Assembly (NCBI GenBank): GCA_958448705.1
Contig: CAUDEY010000007.1
Coordinates: 22,393 to 86,392, forward strand
From: UMGS1322 sp900550765
Lineage (GTDB): Bacteria; Bacillota; Clostridia; Christensenellales; QALW01
Reading direction: 5' to 3'
DNA: 64,000 bases
Each line of letters starts with the position of its first letter. Position 1 is the stretch's first letter. A model generated the notes under the pieces. The model did no database searches. It was not told where the DNA came from and was given only the letters and a program-made list of their open reading frames with translations. Made by a program: the position numbers and the translations under genes. Shown here one piece after another: positions 60,033 to 64,000 of the stretch.

Positions 60033-60707
60033 TTGCCGCGACATATTGCCATTATTATGGATGGCAATGGACGTTGGGCAAAAAAACGTGCGCTGCCGCG
60101 TACCTTTGGGCATAAGGCGGGTACGGAAAATGTGCGTAAAATCGTAAAGTATTGCTCACGGATAGGGATAGAATATCTTACCGTATATGCATTTTCTACT
60201 GAAAATTTTAAACGTCCTCCGGAAGAAGTCAACATGTTGATGAAACTGCTGGTAGAATATTTTTATAAAGAGACCGAGGAACTGAAAGCTAACGGTGTAC
60301 GGCTGCAGGTGCTGGGAGATGTTTCGGTGTTTTCTTCTGCGGTACGTAAGGCGATTGACTATGGTGTGGAAGAGACGAAGGAATGCAAGAAGATGGTGTT
60401 TTCTATTGCTTTAGCCTATGGCGCCAGAGCGGAGCTTGTTCATGCGGTAAGAGAGATTATGGCCGAGGGGCTTACAAAGATCGATGAGCAGACAATAGCA
60501 GATCATTTATATACTGCCGGCATGCCGGATCCGGATTTGATCATTCGTACCAGCGGTGAGGAACGGCTTTCTAATTTTCTTTTATATCAGGCGGCATATT
60601 CAGAATTTTATTTTACGGATGTCTTGTGGCCGGATTTTGATGAACGGGAACTGGATCGGGCAATTGAAGCGTTTTCTGTGCGCAGCAGAAGATTCGGAGG
60701 AGTTTAG
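60033..60707 (+). CDS. uppS: Isoprenyl transferase (undecaprenyl diphosphate synthase)
   Basis: The protein has 224 residues if started at TTG 60033, which gives the normal PRHIAIIMDGNGRWAKK N-terminus with the catalytic Asp in MDGNGRWA. The start is uncertain: no ribosome binding site precedes it, only a 16-T tract. Starting at GTG 59997 or TTG 59985 would add an odd Phe-rich lead encoded by the T tract. Other cis-prenyltransferase marks are intact: TVYAFSTENFKRP, PDLIIRTSGEERLSNFLL and WPDFDE. It builds the C55 lipid carrier that UppP recycles. First of the uppS-cdsA-dxr-rseP-ispG run. Confidence 0.92.
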   Translation: MPRHIAIIMDGNGRWAKKRALPRTFGHKAGTENVRKIVKYCSRIGIEYLTVYAFSTENFKRPPEEVNMLMKLLVEYFYKETEELKANGVRLQVLGDVSVFSSAVRKAIDYGVEETKECKKMVFSIALAYGARAELVHAVREIMAEGLTKIDEQTIADHLYTAGMPDPDLIIRTSGEERLSNFLLYQAAYSEFYFTDVLWPDFDERELDRAIEAFSVRSRRFGGV

Positions 60708-60709
60708 TT

Positions 60710-61543
60710 ATGGATTTGCTCAAACGAAGTATAAGTGCTGTATTTTTGATTGCTCTTTTGGTAACGGTATTGCTTTTAGGCGGCTGGTATCTTGTGGCGG
60801 CTACGATTCTTATTACCTTTTTTATGATGCTGGATGTAACGCATGCACTGAAGAAAGGCGGATATCCGGTCAATCGTATTATTTTGCTGACAGCAGCGTT
60901 GTTGACGGCCCCTGCTTTGTACTTTTTTGGGATCTTTGGATATTTTATGTTGACAGCGGTTGTTATGTGTGTGCTGGCTGCCTGTGTGGTTTTAAACAAA
61001 ACGCCTGATTTTAAAGCGTTTGTTGCGGGAGTATTTGCCTTGGTGTATCCGCTTTTACCCGGGGCTCTGATGATTACTCTGGCACTGCAAAGTACTAAAG
61101 GAACAGATTCCTTAGGGGCGTTGCTGCTGGGAGCAGCTTGCATTTATGCTTGCATTGCTGATACGTTTGCTTATGCAGGGGGGAGAATATTCGGTAAACG
61201 AAAACTTTGCCCTGCAATCAGCCCCAAAAAAACGGTTGCGGGCTGCGTTGCAAGTTTTATCGGCGGTGCGGCAGCCGGTGTGCTTATGTATTTTATTGCT
61301 GCGCATTGGGGAGGAATAGAACAGATAGCGATGGGGCACTGGGTAATTATGGGAGTGGCCTGCGGCGGTTTTGCACAGATAGGGGATTTGATCGCCAGCA
61401 TGCTGAAACGTTTTTGCGGCGTAAAGGATTTTGGCACTTACATTCCCAGGCATGGTGGTATTATGGATCGGATGGATAGTATTATGATTTGTGCGATAGC
61501 TGTTTTGGTGTATGTGCAGACCTTTGCGGTGGAGATAGTATGA
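60710..61543 (+). CDS. cdsA: Phosphatidate cytidylyltransferase
   Basis: The protein has 277 residues with about seven membrane helices and GGAGGAG upstream, starting 2 bases after uppS. The family signature is in the C-terminal part: GRIFGKRKLCPAISPKKTVAGCVASFIGG (~159-187) and DLIASMLKRFCGVKDFGTYIPRHGGIMDRMDS (~226-257), which hold the CTP and metal-binding residues. It makes CDP-diacylglycerol, the precursor of phospholipids. Its stop overlaps the dxr start. Confidence 0.95.
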   Translation: MDLLKRSISAVFLIALLVTVLLLGGWYLVAATILITFFMMLDVTHALKKGGYPVNRIILLTAALLTAPALYFFGIFGYFMLTAVVMCVLAACVVLNKTPDFKAFVAGVFALVYPLLPGALMITLALQSTKGTDSLGALLLGAACIYACIADTFAYAGGRIFGKRKLCPAISPKKTVAGCVASFIGGAAAGVLMYFIAAHWGGIEQIAMGHWVIMGVACGGFAQIGDLIASMLKRFCGVKDFGTYIPRHGGIMDRMDSIMICAIAVLVYVQTFAVEIV

Positions 61544-62691
61544 AGCAGATTGCAATATTGGGTTCTACTGGATCGATTGGTACACAGGCGTTACAGATCG
61601 TTGACAGATATCCCGAAAGATTTCGGGTTACGGGGTTGACGGCGAAGAGCAACGCGCAGCTTTTACGAAAGCAAATTCTTCAATATAAGCCGCTTATAGC
61701 GGCTATCCAGGATAAGAACGCCTATGAAGCCATATGCAGCAGCATTCCGCCGGAAACGGTTCTTTTGTGGGGCGAAAATGGAATGCTTACGGTCGCGGCT
61801 ATGGAACAGGCGGATATTTTGCTTGTAGCCGTTGTAGGCATTGCCGGATTGCCCGCTGTGATGAAGGGGATAGAAAGCGGCAAGCGCATCGCTTTGGCAA
61901 ATAAGGAAGCCTTGGTGACCGGCGGCAGGTTGGTAACGGAGGCAGTAAAGGCTCGGGGAGATATTCTTTACCCGGTAGATAGTGAACATTCGGCGATCTT
62001 TCAGTGCTTGCAGGGGCAGGACAGAAGCGCAGTAAAACGTTTGATTTTAACGGCTTCAGGCGGACCTTTTCGGGAATATCCGAAGGAAAAGCTGAAAAAT
62101 GTTACGGTAGCTGATGCACTGAGACATCCCACTTGGAATATGGGAAAAAAGATTACGGTCGATAGTGCCACATTGATGAATAAAGGGCTGGAAGTAATAG
62201 AGGCATCCTGGCTTTTTGATATGGAGGCAAAGGATATTAAGCCGGTTATTCATCCCGAGAGCATTGTGCATTCTGCCGTAGAATTTTGTGACGGTGCCGT
62301 GATTGCACAGATGGGTGAACCGGATATGAAGCTGCCGATCCTCTACGCACTGGAATATCCCAAGCGTTTGGATGCGGGATCGCCGAGACTTTCGTTGACA
62401 TCCCGGGCAAAGCTTACTTTTTTTGAGCCGGATTATGAAAAATTTCCGTGCTTGGCATTGGCCTTTGAAGCATTAAAGCTGGGAGGAAATGCACCAGCCG
62501 CTTTAAACGCGGCCAATGAAGTGGCTGTAGAATATTTTTTACGTGAAAAAATAGGGTTTTGTGATATTCCTGATATCATAGAGCATACTATTTTTAATAT
62601 GAACGTGATAGAAAATCCTACGATCAGCGATATTTATGAAACGGATCGGATGGTACGGTTACAATGGAAACAGGAGGGGCAATTTGAATAA
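61540..62691 (+). CDS. dxr: 1-deoxy-D-xylulose 5-phosphate reductoisomerase
   Basis: The protein has 383 residues. ATG 61540 overlaps the cdsA stop (ATGA), so translation is coupled. The NADPH-binding opening is IAILGSTGSIGTQAL; ALANKEALVTGG and PVDSEHSAIFQCL hold metal- and substrate-binding residues, and LTASGGPFR and the PTWNMGKKITVDSATLMNKGLE stretch follow. It performs the committed step of the MEP isoprenoid pathway, feeding uppS, and is the fosmidomycin target. Confidence 0.98.
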   Translation: MKQIAILGSTGSIGTQALQIVDRYPERFRVTGLTAKSNAQLLRKQILQYKPLIAAIQDKNAYEAICSSIPPETVLLWGENGMLTVAAMEQADILLVAVVGIAGLPAVMKGIESGKRIALANKEALVTGGRLVTEAVKARGDILYPVDSEHSAIFQCLQGQDRSAVKRLILTASGGPFREYPKEKLKNVTVADALRHPTWNMGKKITVDSATLMNKGLEVIEASWLFDMEAKDIKPVIHPESIVHSAVEFCDGAVIAQMGEPDMKLPILYALEYPKRLDAGSPRLSLTSRAKLTFFEPDYEKFPCLALAFEALKLGGNAPAALNAANEVAVEYFLREKIGFCDIPDIIEHTIFNMNVIENPTISDIYETDRMVRLQWKQEGQFE

Positions 62692-63757
62692 TATATTGAG
62701 TAGTATACCTTATTGGATTATCGCACTGTTGATGCTGGGACTGCTTATTTTTGTACATGAGCTGGGTCATTATACGGTTGGACGGCTGCTCAAGTTTAAA
62801 ATCGATGAGTTTTCTATTGGTATGGGCCCCAAACTTCTTTCAAGGGAGAAAAAGGGGATTAAGTATTCTCTTCGCCTGATTCCTATGGGTGGTTTCGTTG
62901 CGTTTCATGGGGAAGACGAGGACGGTAAAGACGATCCGGAAGCTATGAATAATATGCCCTGGTATAAGCGGGCCGCCGTCATGTTTGCGGGTGCAGGCTT
63001 TAATATTTTGTTTGCATTGCTTGTAACGGCAATATTGGTTTGTTCTGTAGGGTATTACGGTGCGCAGATCAGTGCAGTGGAGCCGGAATCCGCGCTTCAA
63101 GGGCAGGCGCAGCAGGGGGATATTGTTTATGCGGTAAACGGCAAGCAAATGATTTCTATTAACCAGTTTCAAAGCGTTGTAGCAGAGGCGGGAGAAAACG
63201 AGGAACTCACCTTTACTGTGTTGCGGGACGGAGAAAAGATAGAATATACGGCCGCTAAATATTTAGATGCACAGAGCAATACGTATCGGTTGGGAATTAC
63301 TTATGGATACTCAGTTATAGGCCAGAATATTTTTGAGGCAATGGGATATTCGTTCAAATATAACATTTGGATGACAAAGACAATGTACCAAACCTTATGG
63401 CAGTTGATTACCGGAGAAATTGGTATTGACGGTGTTACCGGGCCGGTATCAACGATCGGCGCCATTGGGTCTATGGTGCAGGATACGGCGGAAGCTGGCG
63501 CAGAGATTACAGCAGCGGAAAAGGTGCGGCAGGTCATTGTTTTGATTACAGAGCTTTTAGTAATTATCAGTATGAATCTGGCAATTATGAATCTCCTTCC
63601 TATTCCGGCTTTGGATGGATTTCGCCTGCTGTTTGCGTTGATCGAGGGCATTACTAAAAAGCATATTCCCCGGAATGTGGAAGGTGTGATCAATGCAGTT
63701 GGATTACTGGTTCTCGTGGGGCTGATGGTACTGCTGGAGGTATCTAAGCTGTTTTAG
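62684..63757 (+). CDS. rseP: Site-2 intramembrane zinc protease
   Basis: The protein has 357 residues from TTG 62684, which has GGAGG 7 bases upstream and overlaps the dxr end by 8 bases. The zinc site is FVHELGHYTVG (~24-34) in the first membrane helix, and the third ligand lies in NLLPIPALDGFRL near the C-terminus (the conserved N-x-x-P-x-P-x-L-D-G). One PDZ domain (~125-200) separates the membrane parts. It cuts membrane-bound anti-sigma factors or signal-peptide remnants (RasP/RseP role). dxr-rseP-ispG is a very conserved order. Confidence 0.94.
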   Translation: MNNILSSIPYWIIALLMLGLLIFVHELGHYTVGRLLKFKIDEFSIGMGPKLLSREKKGIKYSLRLIPMGGFVAFHGEDEDGKDDPEAMNNMPWYKRAAVMFAGAGFNILFALLVTAILVCSVGYYGAQISAVEPESALQGQAQQGDIVYAVNGKQMISINQFQSVVAEAGENEELTFTVLRDGEKIEYTAAKYLDAQSNTYRLGITYGYSVIGQNIFEAMGYSFKYNIWMTKTMYQTLWQLITGEIGIDGVTGPVSTIGAIGSMVQDTAEAGAEITAAEKVRQVIVLITELLVIISMNLAIMNLLPIPALDGFRLLFALIEGITKKHIPRNVEGVINAVGLLVLVGLMVLLEVSKLF

Positions 63758-63767
63758 GAAAGGCATT

Positions 63768-64000
63768 ATGACAAAAACATTAAAAATAGGAAATATTACA
63801 ATTGGCGGAGGCAGTCGAATCACAATTCAGTCGATGACTACGACGGATACAGCAGATGTTTTTTCTACTGCAGAACAAATTCACCGGCTTGAAGAGGCTG
63901 GCTGCGATATCGTAAGGGCGTCGGTCTATAATATGGAAGCCGCAAAGGCTTTTCGAAAAATAAAAGAACAAATTTCTGTTCCTCTGGTGGCGGACGTGCA
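63768..64000 (+). CDS. ispG: 4-hydroxy-3-methylbut-2-enyl diphosphate synthase, N-terminal part (partial)
   Basis: Only the first ~77 codons are inside the window; the gene runs off the right edge. GGAAAGG precedes ATG 63768, 10 bases after rseP. The segment contains IGNITIGGGSRITIQSMTTTDT and RLEEAGCDIVRASVYNME, the start of the IspG TIM-barrel. The full enzyme carries a 4Fe-4S cluster and makes HMBPP in the MEP pathway; the cluster Cys residues are outside the window. Confidence 0.93.
   Translation, partial: MTKTLKIGNITIGGGSRITIQSMTTTDTADVFSTAEQIHRLEEAGCDIVRASVYNMEAAKAFRKIKEQISVPLVADV

Noticed and set aside
1..64000. tRNA, rRNA or prophage genes
   Set aside because: No T-loop/acceptor pattern, rRNA stretch, integrase, capsid or terminase was seen. 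The intergenic gaps are short and mostly explained by promoters and terminators.

Overview
This window is a contiguous chromosomal segment of a low-to-mid G+C Firmicute, most likely an anaerobic member of class Clostridia. Indicators are AddAB rather than RecBCD, a GTP-type PEP carboxykinase, a membrane pyrophosphatase, a NifU-like/GGGtGRT gene pair, UPF0210/ACT proteins, DegV, the MEP (non-mevalonate) isoprenoid genes, strong GGAGG ribosome binding sites, many GTG/TTG starts, and abundant sigma-A promoters and hairpin-plus-T-run terminators. No tRNA, rRNA, CRISPR array, prophage or complete insertion sequence was seen.

Layout. 0-6 kb: the 3' end of mfd, a PrsA/SurA-like foldase lipoprotein, a Cys-rich protein behind a sigma-K-like promoter, a membrane protein, a zinc-dependent phospholipase C-like protein, a GNAT and a membrane protein. 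6-13 kb: a sugar-foraging island with an AraC regulator, an L-fucose/L-arabinose isomerase-family enzyme, a GH99/WbsX-like protein, a GHL6-like putative glycosidase and a PocR-AraC regulator. 13-18 kb: a GNAT and a minus-strand run of membrane proteins with a UPF0210 protein, an ACT protein and a USP-like protein. 18-27 kb: HtrA, rpsF-ssb-rpsR and addB-addA. 27-33 kb: prfC, the glycolytic run pgk-tpiA-gpmI, and a DegV protein. 33-46 kb: a DUF4282-like protein, rplM-rpsI, a sugar O-acetyltransferase, hppA-ybaK with a newly noticed 34-residue membrane ORF upstream, a ThyX-like protein without the RHR motif, a GT2, a GNAT, pckA, uppP and the NifU-like/GGGtGRT pair.

46-57 kb is a second carbohydrate island. 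On the minus strand are a beta-mannosidase, a decayed iron-alcohol-dehydrogenase/glycerol-dehydrogenase remnant and KDPG aldolase. On the plus strand are an AraC regulator and three exported proteins: a membrane-anchored single-domain protein, a DUF5060/DUF4038 glycosidase lipoprotein, and a four-repeat surface protein. The repeats of the last protein are homologous to the domain of the first. This cell-surface set is the best candidate here for an undescribed system, probably for binding and cutting a plant or host glycan. 57-64 kb is a conserved housekeeping run, rpsB-tsf-pyrH-frr-uppS-cdsA-dxr-rseP-ispG, in which the start of uppS lies directly behind a terminator-like hairpin and a 16-T tract.

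Functions are assigned by recognising family motifs by eye. No database search was run. Start codons were chosen from ribosome binding sites and expected N-termini.
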